64,000 nt of DNA from Pelobates cultripes. Lineage: Eukaryota; Chordata; Amphibia; Anura; Pelobatidae. A program made the translations under genes and the position numbers. Below are positions 48,445 to 58,961 of the stretch, one piece after another (position 1 is the stretch's first letter; every line of letters begins with the position of its first letter). The DNA lies in contig OW240915.1 of NCBI GenBank assembly GCA_933207985.1, positions 111,678,069-111,742,068 on the forward strand, given 5' to 3'. Under the pieces are notes generated by a model. That model was given only the letters and a program-made list of their open reading frames with translations. It was not told where the DNA came from and ran no database searches.

Positions 48445-48605
48445 ATTATTATGCTATTATTTATATAGTGCCAACAAATTCCGCAGCACTTTACAGTGAG
48501 TGGACGAACAAACATGTAGCTGTAACCAGACAAGTTGGACACACAGGAACAGAGGGGTTGAGGGCCCTTCTCAATGAGCTTACATGCTACAGGGAGTGGG
48601 GTAAA
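48445..48605 (+). repeat. SINE-like interspersed repeat (TATATAGYGCCAACAAATTCC type)
   Basis: Starts TATTTATATAGTGCCAACAA and passes through TTCCGCAGCACTTTACAGTG and GAGGGCCCTTCTCAATGAGC, then CTTACATGCTACAGGG. Sequences of this type are common in frog genomes. The class is not certain. The same repeat, split by the DIRS-like element, lies at 54832-54872 and 58942-58965. Confidence 0.75.
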
Positions 48606-50180
48606 GTGACACAAAAGGTAAGGATAATATTAGACTAATGACAGTTGCAAGAGAGGAATCAGAGATATTTTTATGATTTGCTCCCAACTCAAAGTATAAA
48701 ATATAGCTGAATCCGAACACACAAAACCTTAAAACAAAAGTACAAAATGTAATTTTGCTTAAAAAGTAAGTGCACCATATCGTTTCAGTAGACAATAAAT
48801 GTTGTGAATAATGCATGGTGTATTCTTTGGTAAATAGAAAAGAGGCAGCTATATATTTTATAGTATTATTCATAAGTACATAATTTAGAACTTTCCATAT
48901 ATGGAATTCATGATTATTTTTCATTTTATTTTTTCTCAAATGCATCATTTATTAGTAGAATTTACTTTTATTTCTGGGTGTTATCTGTTGCTGTTGAGCT
49001 CTAAATATATTAAGTTTGTAAATGAATAATTTATTAATGGTATACAGTTTCCCTTTTCTGTGTCTTTTATTGATGTCCAGTTCTGTAAATGTTACAATGT
49101 ACAGAATTAATTAATACAATCATTTATTAATGAGATATAATTTCTTTTATATGAGTATGCCATTTGATTGTTTGGATTTGTAAATATTGCATTTTCCACG
49201 GTTAACTAATACAACTATATCTGACTGTGGGTGGAATAATACACCCTAATTGTAATTCAATTCTAGTAATATTACAGCTTTAACAATGATTTTCAGAGTG
49301 CTGTGGCATACAAGGTTTTCTTTAAGACACACTCCAGACCCCTAAAGCACTTTGGCTTACTGAAATGTTTGTTTTTTTGTGTGAAGAGTGTGTCCGGTTT
49401 CTCCATTTTACAAAAGTGCAGATAGATATCAATAGAAAGAGGCACTTTTATGAATTAACAGGTCCTGTTACTTCCTGATTTGTTTAGCTCAACTCAAGAG
49501 GCAGCAATTGCCCAGAGCACCTGCCTTGCAGAGACTTCTCATTGAGCTGCATTGGGAAGTCGGTGATTGGACAGCAACAGAAAGTCTGGGTGGGGTTTGA
49601 AAAGGCAGCAGACAAGAGATCTGCAGATTTTATATGCAACATGCATACTTAGAAGCATGCATGTTTTTATTTGGGGCATATATACTAAACAATGATTTTT
49701 ATTAATTAGTATTTGGGCAGTGGAGGTTTGAAGAGTATTAATTAGTATTTGGGCAGTGGAAGTGATGCAAGAGAACACTAGAAACAAAAATATATATACA
49801 ACAATGAACTTGTGAGCAGGGAGATACAAAGATACAGGGAGATACAAAGCAGCCCTGGAAAAAAAATCTATGCCAGCCTCATAAGTCATTGTGCCATATA
49901 TTGTCACATGTAATATGTAAGGCTATGTCTTGCCACCCCAGATGATTGAGTAATATATATATATATATATATAAACATATATATAACATAAATATATATT
50001 TCTTTTTCTAATATAAAATATTGGTCCTTTCAGAGTAAAACGTTTAATTATACAGTAAGCATACTCACATGCAGACACAGACAATCTCACTGACACACAC
50101 AAGCCTATTGAAACACAGCCTCATAGACAAACAATCTCACTGATATATATATGCTCATTGACATAAACACACATCCTGGG
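48606..50180. other. Non-coding sequence
   Basis: AT-rich. 49323-49530 begins TTAAGACACACTCCAGACCC and resembles a diverged TTAA-type element. A direct repeat, TTAATTAGTATTTGGGCAGT, occurs at about 49701 and 49738. A TA run is at 49951-49974. No gene. Confidence 0.5.
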
Positions 50181-50520
50181 CGGCATCCTGGGTGGTCGTG
50201 CGGGGCGGGCGGCTGGTGACGTGAATAGGGAACTGTGCTGTCTCTGCTCCCCAGTGCACAACTTAATGAGACCGGGGCCGGAATATGACGCGTGCAAGGG
50301 TGGGGAGCAGAGCAGAGACAGCACAGGTCTCCCTCCGGCCACCAGCACACCAGCACACCAGCACACCAGCACACCAGCACACCAGCACACCAGCACACCA
50401 GCACACCAGCTGTCTGTCTGGCCCCAGGTGCCGTGGCCCACCAGGAAATTTCCTGGTATTTAGGTGGGCCAGTCCGATCCTGATTGTGAGATTTCCTGCT
50501 TATCTCAGAACATGCAATCA
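50181..50520. repeat. GC-rich palindromic patch with 8-bp minisatellite
   Basis: 50341-50410 is about 8.7 copies of ACCAGCAC. CTGTGCTGTCTCTGCTCCCC (about 50233-50252) pairs with the complementary GGGGAGCAGAG...CAGCACAG segment (about 50302-50326), and GGCCCACCAGGAAATTTCCT begins a second foldback (50437-50475). This may be the core of a small DNA transposon, but no duplication was found. Confidence 0.65.
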
Positions 50521-50819
50521 AGAACATAGTATTTCATATTGTTACATCTTTCAAAAATCTACATTTTTGGAGACATTTCAGTCTGATTACATTGATTAAC
50601 AGGAGTCTGTCCAAAAATGTAAATTAAAAGTTTACATTAATTTCTCATAGTATGCCCGTTAGTCCGGTACCTCAATTCATCCTCACATGCCCCTATATTA
50701 AACTCGCTGTACAGCAAAAAAAAAGCAAACAAGTTGATCATCTTCTAAACAAAATATCTGTTTTTGAAACGCTATAACTCTGTAAAATAGAAAAATAGCA
50801 GATCAAATTAAACTAAAGG

Positions 50820-51529
50820 TAAGGCAGAGCTTACCTTGATGGCAGGTGCCTGCTCTGCCATTAAATGCTGGTGAGAGGGGTGAGGAGAATAGGAGAGCAG
50901 ATGGGGCTGGTAGGCAGCGAGGGAGGCTGATCTAGCAGCCTCTCACTCCTCCCTCGCGCGCCCTCTGTGATGCCGGCCCCGGCATACTAAACAGTGCGCT
51001 GAAGGAGTGAGGAGCTGCCCCACACTGGACCCCAGGGAGGTGAGTGTTTGATTGTCAGTGAGTGTATGTATGTCAGTGAGTGTATGTATGTTAGTGAGTG
51101 TGTGTGTCTGTCTATCTGTCAGTGAGTGAGTATATATATGTGAGTGAGTGTATGTATGTCTGTCAGTGACCATATGTTTGTTTGTCTGTCAGTGAGTGAG
51201 TGAGTGCATGTCTGTCAGTAAGTATGTGTGTGTCTGTTAGTGAGTGAGTGTGTGTCTGTCAGTGAGTGTGTGTTTGTGTGTCTGTCAGTGAGTGAGTGTA
51301 TGTATGTCTGTCAGTGACCATGTGTTTGTGTGTCTGTCAGTGAGTTAATGAGTGTATGTCTGTCAGTAAGTGTGTGTGTGTGTGTGTCTATTAGTGAGTG
51401 AGTGAGTGAGTGTGTGTCTGTCAGTGAGTGTGTGTTTGTGTGTCTGTCAGTGAGTGAGTGTATGTATGTCTGTCAGTGACCATGTGTTTGTGTGTCTGTC
51501 AGTGAGTTAATGAGTGTATGTCTGTCAGT

Positions 51530-51566
<37 letters not shown>

Positions 51567-51780
51567 TGTTAGTGAGTGAGTGAGTGTGTGTCTGTCAGTG
51601 AGTGAGTGTATGTCAGTGAGTGTGTGTTTGTATGTCTGTCAGTGAGTGAGTGAGTGTATGTCTGTCAGTGAGTCTGTGTCTGTCAGTGAGTGTGTGTGTG
51701 TCTGTCAGTGACTGAGTGACATGAGGTGGCGGCAAAATGGATCTTTGCCTAGGGAGGCAGAAATCCTTGCACTGGCCCTG
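50820..51780 (+). mobile_element. hAT-like element with GT satellite; only the right end is clear
   Basis: The right terminus, ATCCTTGCACTGGCCCTG (ending 51780), is the same end as in the element at 53001-54623, and AAATGGATCTTTGCC-type sequence precedes it. Most of the interior (51040-51715) is a TGTCTGTCAGTGAGTGAGTG satellite with blocks repeating at roughly 150-160 bp (for example GTCTGTCAGTGACCAT near 51157, 51306 and 51468). No left CAGGGCC terminus was found, so the start is approximate and the copy may be truncated. Confidence 0.6.
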
Positions 51781-52012
51781 TTCACAGATCAAGTGAGAAG
51801 GCATTAGTAGAAGAAAGAAAAAGAGGAACAGTAAAAAAGCTGTATTTATATATTTATAGATGCATGACTATAGATACTGTTCCTCCGTTTTTTCCACTCT
51901 ACTTGTCACCTGTTACTTAATCTATGAATAAAGTCAACATTTAGTGGCTGTTCTCCAACCATCAATCATCATTTTTCGTCAATCATCCTTTTTTCAAGCT
52001 ATTGTAGTGGTA
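51781..52012. other. Non-coding sequence
   Basis: No gene or repeat recognised beyond the flank of the hAT-like end. Confidence 0.5.
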
Positions 52013-52112
52013 GGCAACCAGATGTTGTGGACTACATCTCCCATAATGCTCTTACAGTCATAATGCTGGCAAAGCCTCAGGGGAAATCTAGTCCACAAAA
52101 TCTAAAATGCCA
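52013..52112. repeat. Short foldback repeat with ACTACATCTCCCATAATGC arm
   Basis: The left arm contains GATGTTGTGGACTACATCTC followed by CCATAATGCT. The right arm, GGGGAAATCTAGTCCACAAA, is its imperfect complement. The ACTACATCTCCCATAATGC word fits the ACTAYRNNNCCCR pattern bound by ZNF143/Staf-type factors. Similar words are common in vertebrate repeats, so binding is only a possibility. Confidence 0.65.
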
Positions 52113-52992
52113 AATGCTGCCTTCATCATGTCTTTTATTTAGTCCATTTGATTGTTTCCTGATTTGCCCATATGGCGTTTCAAAGATTAGGATTTCCGAC
52201 AAATCAATGATCACACAAAATTCAGATGAAATCAATATTTATAAATATAAACTCTTAAAACTAAATTCTTATTCATCATACTTTGAGGTAATGGGTAAAA
52301 ACATGTCAGAGTGAGATAAAGTAATAGTGTGCAATATTTTTTTTTCTTTTCACAGAAACCAATTTAAATAGATAGGAATAGCTTATTATATTTTTTTAAA
52401 AATTCAGTCTTAATTGAAAAAAGAGCTTTCTGTAAGTATGCTGATTTATTTTGTGTGGCTCTGTAAGGGTTAATTACAGGAAATATTCATTCCTGTCCTG
52501 GAACATCTGCATATCCATAGCAGAGGTATTTATTCTTTGGCTGCCTAATTATAATTGTTTGCTTCACTGATTCTCAATCTCTTAACAAGTGTGGGGCATG
52601 TGATGACTCAGTGGTAATCCCAATCTAGTTACAGAAATGCTTGTGTTTAAATGGTAGGCTGCTGGTATGCTGGATAAAAAGCGTAACTCTATTTCCTGGG
52701 TCATTGGTTAAACAGCTTCTGAATGACAGCAAAGAAGACCTAATGGTAGGGTCATCAAAATTTAACCAAAAGGCTCAGCAGTTTTTAAGTATTTTTCATT
52801 AAGACATTTTATTTAGTAAACCTGTAAACATGTGGAGTGTGTGTTTTTCCTATTTTGCAATTTTTTCAGAAAACCCAGGCCTAAAATTGACTTGCAAACA
52901 ATTTTGTAGTTTGTATTCATTATTATTAGTAGTAGTAAATGAGTATATGTGGTTTTGTAAGTTTACTCCACCAACCTGTCTCTTGCTCCTGC
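52113..52992. other. Non-coding sequence
   Basis: No gene is supported. The short open frames at 52027-52314 and 52830-53021 have no family signature, and the latter runs across the hAT boundary. Confidence 0.5.
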
Positions 52993-53000
52993 TTCCTGGT

Positions 53001-54623
53001 CAGGGCCGGTGCGTCCTATAGGCGACTTAGGCAGTTGCATAGGATGCACCAGCCCGGGGGGGGCGCAAGTTTCGAGTGACCTGGCAGGAGGGAAGCACAC
53101 AGCGCTCCCTCCTACCGGGTCACTCTGTGTAGTGTGGCCGGGCAGTGCGAACCGCGATGCAGGAGCTTCCTGTACCCGACCGGACTAAAAGGAAGTGCTC
53201 TCTCAGTGAGCACTTCCTGTCAGTCTGGCCAGGTACAGGAAACAGAAGCTCCTGTAACGCGGTCCGCGCCGCCCGGCCACGCTACACAGAGGTAGGAGTC
53301 CAACAGGGAAGGCGTGGGAGAGACCACTAAGGGACACTGGGGGGGAGGAGAGGAAAGACCACTAAGGGACACTGGGGGGTGGGGGGAGGGAGAGACGAAC
53401 AAAGAGAGGGGTAAGAGACACACAAGGGGTTTGTAAGAGATACACTAAAGGGGAGTGTAAGACACAAAACTTAAAGAAAAAATATACAAAACAAAATATA
53501 TTAACAAAATAAATATAATAACAAAAATAAAGAGCTACTCCCCTCTCAGCCCCTATCCTACCCCCAAAACCCTCTCTTTCCCACTACACACATACACCAT
53601 GCATCCTTACACATACACAGAAACACAGATGCACAAAATGCATTCCTACTCACACATACACACTGAAACATACAATGCATCCCACACTCACACAGAAATA
53701 CACCATTCTTCCCTTACACACACAGCAACAGGCAATGCATCCATTACACAAGAACAATGCATATTTTCACAAACACACACACACAATGCAGCCCTTGCAC
53801 ACACACACATTGCTTCTCTTAATGCATATCTTACATTCAATGCACCCCTTACAGGCACACACACTGCATTGCATTACATTACATACACAGAAACACACCT
53901 TGCATCCCTTACACATACAAACACAGATTTACACAATGCATTCTTTACACACAAACACACACTGCAGCCCCTATACACACCCACTACATCCCTTACACAA
54001 ACTGGTATCCCTTTACATTACATTCCATAAGAACACACACACATAACATCCTCTACAATAACACATAACACATCCCCTACACACATACACTCCACTCCCT
54101 GTGAGCAAACTCATGGCTTGTAGGCATCAGGCTTATTGGCAGGCCTTGTAGGCATACTCACGATCAGGCCCTGGGGGCCCAGACCGTGAACTGTGTAAGG
54201 GGCCCCACAAAATGGAGCCGCTTCCTGTTCATTGTTTTTGTGAGCACTGCCTCCAGAGAGCCTGTTTTAACACCAGACCAGTGGAGCCAGACTGCAGCCT
54301 GAGCCCATCATCATCCTTTTGTCCCCATCTGGTGGTAAGTAGGCAATCCAGTATAATATTTGTGGCACTAATCCATAATTTACCTCATATTAAAGGGACA
54401 CTATATTCACCAGAACCATCTACAGCTTGATGCAGTGGTTTTGGTGTCTATAGCCTGTCGCTGCAGGCTTTTTAATGTAAACACACTGCCTTTTCAGAGA
54501 AAAGACACTGTGTGCAGCATTGGTGTTGGCTCATATAGCAGATCATATGGGTGGGGCATTGTGATGGGGGAAATAGCAAATTTTGGTTTGCCTATGGCGG
54601 CAAAAATCCTTGCACCGGCCCTG
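53001..54623 (+). mobile_element. Non-autonomous hAT-like element, 1623 bp
   Basis: Exact 8-bp target duplication TTCCTGGT at 52993-53000 and 54624-54631. The termini CAGGGCCGGTGC and GCACCGGCCCTG are perfect 12-bp inverted repeats. An 8-bp duplication with CAG ends is diagnostic for hAT. The interior holds a foldback around GGAAGTGCTCTCTCAGTGAG and GCACTTCCTG (53190-53220), a short repeat of ACCACTAAGGGACACTGG at 53321-53376, and a CACACATACACAC satellite at 53590-54080. A Kolobok-like left end (AGGGACACTATATTCACCAG after TTAA, 54393) lies inside. No transposase is present. Confidence 0.95.
53590..54080. repeat. CA-rich minisatellite inside the hAT-like element
   Basis: Degenerate units of 30-40 bp built on ACACACAATGCATCCCTTAC. 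Open plus-strand frames encode His/Thr-rich repeats and are artefacts. Confidence 0.88.
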
Positions 54624-54831
54624 TTCCTGGTTCTTGCTTTCATCCAGTGAAGGTACAACTATATGGTCACTAGATCACATGCACACTGCCATCATTGAAT
54701 GCAAATGGGAAAACTGCATGTTTAATATAGTATTTATGCACTGAAAATGTTTGAAAATGTCAATTGACTTAATAATCTCTTCAAAATATCAGCATCATTG
54801 TAGCAATACTATAATTGCAATACACAAATTA

Positions 54832-54872
54832 TTATTTTTATTAATTTATAATTTATATAGCGCCAGCAAATT
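54832..54872 (+). repeat. SINE-like repeat, left half, split by insertion
   Basis: TATTTTTATTAATTTATAAT leads into TTATATAGCGCCAGCAAATT, the start of the repeat seen intact at 48445. It continues on the far side of the DIRS-like element at 58942 with CCGTAGCGCAGTACAATGGG. Confidence 0.85.
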
Positions 54873-54879
54873 TTATCAC

Positions 54880-55013
54880 ATGACAGGAGGCTTCGTATTT
54901 TGCATATCTCTCTTTACTAACTCCATACAACAGTAAAGAAACACACAGAAAAAAAGAACCAATCACAGGAGAGCAGGATGTACAGGAGGCAATGTGACCT
55001 CATCATTTCTTCT
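54880..55013 (+). repeat. Left inverted terminal repeat of the DIRS-like element
   Basis: Begins TGACAGGAGGCTTCGTATTT and includes AAGAAACACACAG and CCAATCACAGGAGAGCAGGA. It pairs with 58755-58889 in reverse complement, with scattered substitutions and one A-run length difference. Confidence 0.92.
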
Positions 55014-55360
55014 TTCTTTAATGCTCCATCAAGCAGACATGTCAGAGTATTACTCTTCTCCATTACTTTGTTTCTATTGCCTCTTTGAGGTTGTTTATGT
55101 ATTATATTTTTATATACTTTGCTGTATGTTCTTGCTGGGCTTCTGTACTATGTGCAGCTGTGTTTTTTCTATGTTATATAGATTTAACGTTATCCTTATT
55201 TCATAACCTTTAGTTGTGATTAATATCACTTGTAATCTATCAGTTTTATAGGCATTTCAATCTTTGTTTTGATAAGTATTATATGTACTTTATATGTATT
55301 TAATAGATGTTACATGTATTTTATAACATGGATTTAATAGGTGTAGTGCATTATTTACAC

Positions 55361-57900
55361 TACAACAGATACCCTGCTGGGGTACCCCATATTACACACC
55401 CTGCTGGGGTTGTTTTGGTACTTTGAGACAATAAATTGCACACAATAAGTGCACACTACTGCATATCACACACCCTGCTGAGGTTGTTTTGATACTTTGA
55501 GACAATAAATTGCACACTACTACACCCTGCTGGGGTCTGCATGGTGCATTGCACACAATGAAACGGATTGTGCTCTCATCCAGTCTGTTTTATTTGGCCG
55601 CGACCCACGCTTGACGGGTACATACCCCTCGCACCTGAGTTAATCTCTAACTAGGTATAAGCCAATCTATTTGGTTAAAAAGGGGACAAAGTCGCAAGCT
55701 TCAGCACAGAATATCCCCTATGGCGGTGCATTAATTATTGGAAGAGCTGTAGGACACACTATATCAGGCTGATGGCCAGCACTGCTGGGTTATACCCTGT
55801 GCAGCCGGGGTGAGCCCCCTACAGCACTGTTGCTTCTACTCCTACCCCTCTCAACAGCAAGCTCGAGAATTGAAAACCCAACCTTCGGATCTGGGACCGG
55901 CACTTACAGGTTCAGACCGGGTGCTCTTGGGGTGAGACCCCTACGATAGACGAGTCACACTACCCGACCGAAGAAAGTCTTACGGCAACAGCCTCTACCT
56001 ACAGCTGAAGGAATACCTCCATGGATAATGAATCATGATACGGTACGAGTTTATGCCCTGTACCTATTCTGTGGCCTGCAGTTAAAGGCCCACGCCCTCT
56101 ACACCGGGCCCGGCTAGGCGTGCACTACACTAAAATGCAGAACAGAGGCATGCCGTTACAACCGCTGAACAGGAGTTCCGAGCCGCCTACCTAACAATAT
56201 ATATTCCCCTTGAACTTAAGGGTTCATACCCTGTGCACCCGAGGTGAGCCCCCACTATACGTGCGCTGCACGGTGCTGCTGAGCGGAGGCAATGCTATGG
56301 CAACCTCTATGTACTGGGTGAGCCCCAGTCTGTTTTATTTGGCCACGATTCTGAATAAGACCCGCAAGGGTTTCCGTGAACACTGCCTACTGTGATAGTA
56401 GACTGATCTGTTTGCCCTGCATCCTGTACTTGAATACTGGTTTGTGTCTTACACGGGGGTATCCCTTACTACGATTACCCTACTTGACAACGTTATGCAC
56501 TCGTGGCTTTGCAGCCTCATGCTTAGAATGTCCATATCCGCTGACAGTTGGACAAACCCATGCCCTTCCATTCCGGTCAGAATGGCTATAGTGACCTACT
56601 GAGGAGGTCTTTCAGGATTCACGACCTTACCATGGGCGATGCTGGAGGCATACAACTTGGGTATATGGACTCAAAAAACAGCTTCTGCTCCTCGCAGGAA
56701 ACCCCAGTGTTGGCCTCTCCCATAGAATGCCCATAGCATCTGGCCCGAGATTCGCTACCGCTAGCTCTATTACCCATATAGAGCGAGGGTCAACAAGTGG
56801 TGCTCCAGATAAGCGGACAGAGAACACGGTATGCACAGATACCATCAATATACCTCCTACTATATCCACAGGAGATTTCACCACATCTAGGTGAAAGGCA
56901 CTCAATCCTGGGGAAGACCACTTTCACGTAGTCAACCGACTTGCATTCAGGACCTAAAGACACATCAGGACGGTCTTCTTCCTTCCCACTCGACCACCTT
57001 ACCCAGTTTTCAGGGGACATCCTCTCCTTACCGATCCAGTAGCTCAGAGCCTGGTGGGCCCTGATAAACTACCGAAAGAAGTAATGAATACAGACGGGGA
57101 AGACAAGACACTCTGTTCTGGGAGAACCTCATTCAGATCACTCCAGGGAACTGAAAACTCGTCAACACCCACGTTCATCCGAGAACTGGCTGGAACCTCC
57201 ATACTTGTAGAAGACTGTTTGCTCAGTGCATTCGTAGGCTTTTCCACAACTTGTGAATATTCGCACGACTCTCCGCGGCACCACCGCGACCCTGTACGTT
57301 GTATCCCTAGACTTCTTGGTCCTATACTTCACAATACATGGATTGATAGAGAAGTACTAGATCGACTGCACCCTACTGCAGTTAACCACAGATTTGGTGG
57401 TCAGGTTTCACATCCACCGAGATGGACCAACTCACGTTTATCAGACAATATGTAGGATCCTTCGATTCCCGTCTTCTTCACAGAAGATCAACTCATCTCC
57501 CAGGGGAGACACATCGCATAGGGGGCGACTGATTTGAATATTACCACTCGTCACAGTATAAGTCGAGGCACGATGGTGATCGCGCTTCGTCCAACCGGAC
57601 CCCCCCGAAGAACTTATGCTTCTCATGCTTACAAGGATCTTCTCTGCTACATTCATGACCGACAATTCCTCATGGAGCCGTAGGGTACTCACATCTTCTA
57701 TCCTGGGAGGGTCGGCTACCTGGGGACTTGGACCCGCTTTGGGGGTTTCTTGGCAGGTCAGCGGATAATCGCAGACTGCCGGGGACCTCTTGGGAATCTG
57801 GGAACCCAGGGATGTGACGATCCTACCCCTACATCTGGACATTCCCAGCCTGTCTGGTTCAGTCCTGCATCTTGATACCTTATTTTAGGATGGAGACGGA
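55361..57900. other. Interior of the DIRS-like element, repeated motifs, no recognised gene
   Basis: Two 74-bp-spaced copies of CACACCCTGCTGGGGTTGTT occur at 55395 and 55469. CAGTCTGTTTTATTTGGCC occurs exactly at 55581 and 56326. A motif of the form ACCCTGTGCA-CCG-GGTGAGCCCC occurs at 55794 and 56228, with a looser copy near 55915. The frames at 57054-57455 (plus) and 57441-57842 (minus) are the longest, at 133 codons each. Neither resembles Gag, polymerase, methyltransferase or recombinase that I can recognise. Confidence 0.6.
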
Positions 57901-58193
57901 ACTGCAGTCCGTATCACTACCTGAAGATGCCAAAGGACTAGGATCCTCTAGGATACCAACTACCCAATGTCATACCTCTCCAGCTTATGAGTTGTGGAGG
58001 TCATTGTCCTTTCACTCTACGGGACTAAACATCCTGCTGACAGACGGTCAGACTTGGTCTTGTATAATTTCCCGTTAGATGGTGTATACGTGGGTGCTCA
58101 ACGGGGAAGACCTCCCCACAACACAGAATTCTGGGTCTCTCAGCACACCGTAGGACTCTTATTTAGTTCTATACTCTTTTCTCAGCGTTAAAA

Positions 58194-58295
58194 ATGCAAA
58201 ATACAAAGCCTCCTGTCATGTAGTAAAATTGAAGATTATGCTAGCTTTAGTGTACTAATAATCTTAATTTTAATAATGACAGGAGGCGAGTATTT
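58194..58295 (+). repeat. Internal complementary region of the DIRS-like element
   Basis: The first part (58194-58221, ATGCAAAATACAAAGCCTCC then TGTCATGT) is the reverse complement of the outer left end. The second part (58222-58295, starting AGTAAAATTGAAGATTATGC) is the reverse complement of the outer right end up to about 58943. The two parts abut as they would in a circle of the element. In DIRS elements this region templates completion of the ends. Confidence 0.9.
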
Positions 58296-58754
58296 CCCCC
58301 CCCCTGCTTCGCTGCCCACCCTTTCTATTTGTTTGCTTTGCAGATATCAGGGGCTAAGGTAGGGTTGCCTCTCACATTAGTGCTTATATTATATGTTTAT
58401 ACTTCCATTAATATGGAATCCTCATTAGAGTTCTCATAACAATTACTCAGTTATCAGATTATAGTTACTATATTCTCCAATGGGATGTTATGTGGTACGT
58501 TAATTGGAGTTATATGTTCGTGACTATGTCTAAACCTGTCACACATTCTCTTTTCAGTATGATTCATCTCTGAAGATAATTGGCAGTTCACGTGAAACTA
58601 TAGGAGATTTTATCCTTTGGATTTGTCTCAACCCTGAATTCATTTTCGTTGTTCGTAAAGAATTCTTTGGAAGTTTGCTCCTTCGCACATGGGAACTTGG
58701 AGTTATTATTAGTTTTATTGTTTGCTATATATTTACGTCTGCTTGTTGTCACTT

Positions 58755-58941
58755 TCTGAAAGAGGAAATGTTGAGGTCACATTGCCTTACGTACATCCTG
58801 CTCTTCTGTGATTGGTTCTTTTTTCTGTGTGTTTCTTTACTGCTGTATGAAGTTAGTAAAGAGAGATATGCAAAATACTCGCCTCCTTTCATTATTAAAA
58901 TTAAGATTATTAGTACACTAAAGCTAGCATAATCTTCAATT
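58755..58941 (-). repeat. Right inverted terminal repeat and right-end extension
   Basis: 58755-58889 is the inverted copy of the left repeat. 58890-58941 (ATTATTAAAATTAAGATTAT and on to CTTCAATT) is an extension unique to the right end that is duplicated in reverse in the internal complementary region. Unequal terminal extensions are typical of DIRS elements. Confidence 0.88.
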
Positions 58942-58961
58942 CCGTAGCGCAGTACAATGGG
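58942..58961 (+). repeat. SINE-like repeat, right half
   Basis: CCGTAGCGCAGTACAATGGG continues the repeat interrupted at 54872 and matches 48482-48501 (CCGCAGCACTTTACAGTGAG). It stops where the Gypsy LTR begins, so this repeat was hit by two separate elements. Confidence 0.75.

Larger units (their letters stand above)
54873..58941 (+). mobile_element. DIRS-like inverted-repeat retroelement, about 4.07 kb, apparently non-autonomous
   Basis: The structure is that of DIRS elements, which integrate by a tyrosine recombinase through a circular intermediate. Inverted terminal repeats of about 135 bp (54880-55013 and about 58755-58889) are roughly 90 percent identical. An internal complementary region at 58194-58295 matches, in reverse, the outer left end (28 bases, one mismatch) joined to the outer right end (about 70 bases). 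No target duplication is present: the SINE-like repeat continues directly across the insertion, and both junctions fall at AATT. The 3.2-kb interior has no long frame and no YLDD-type polymerase motif on either strand. The right-hand position of the complementary region implies a plus orientation. The lack of coding sequence is the unusual part. Confidence 0.88.

Noticed and set aside
50105..50527. Frames with repeated VLVCWCAG residues
   Set aside because: They are translations of the 8-bp ACCAGCAC repeat read in successive frames.
53200..54000. CRISPR-like spacing in the repeats
   Set aside because: The repeats are degenerate satellites without unique spacers, and the sequence is from a vertebrate-type genome.
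57054..57842. Two 133-codon frames (57054-57455 plus, 57441-57842 minus) as possible genes of the DIRS-like element
   Set aside because: They lie on opposite strands, have no recognisable motif, and neither fits a DIRS protein that I know. Recorded as interior sequence only.
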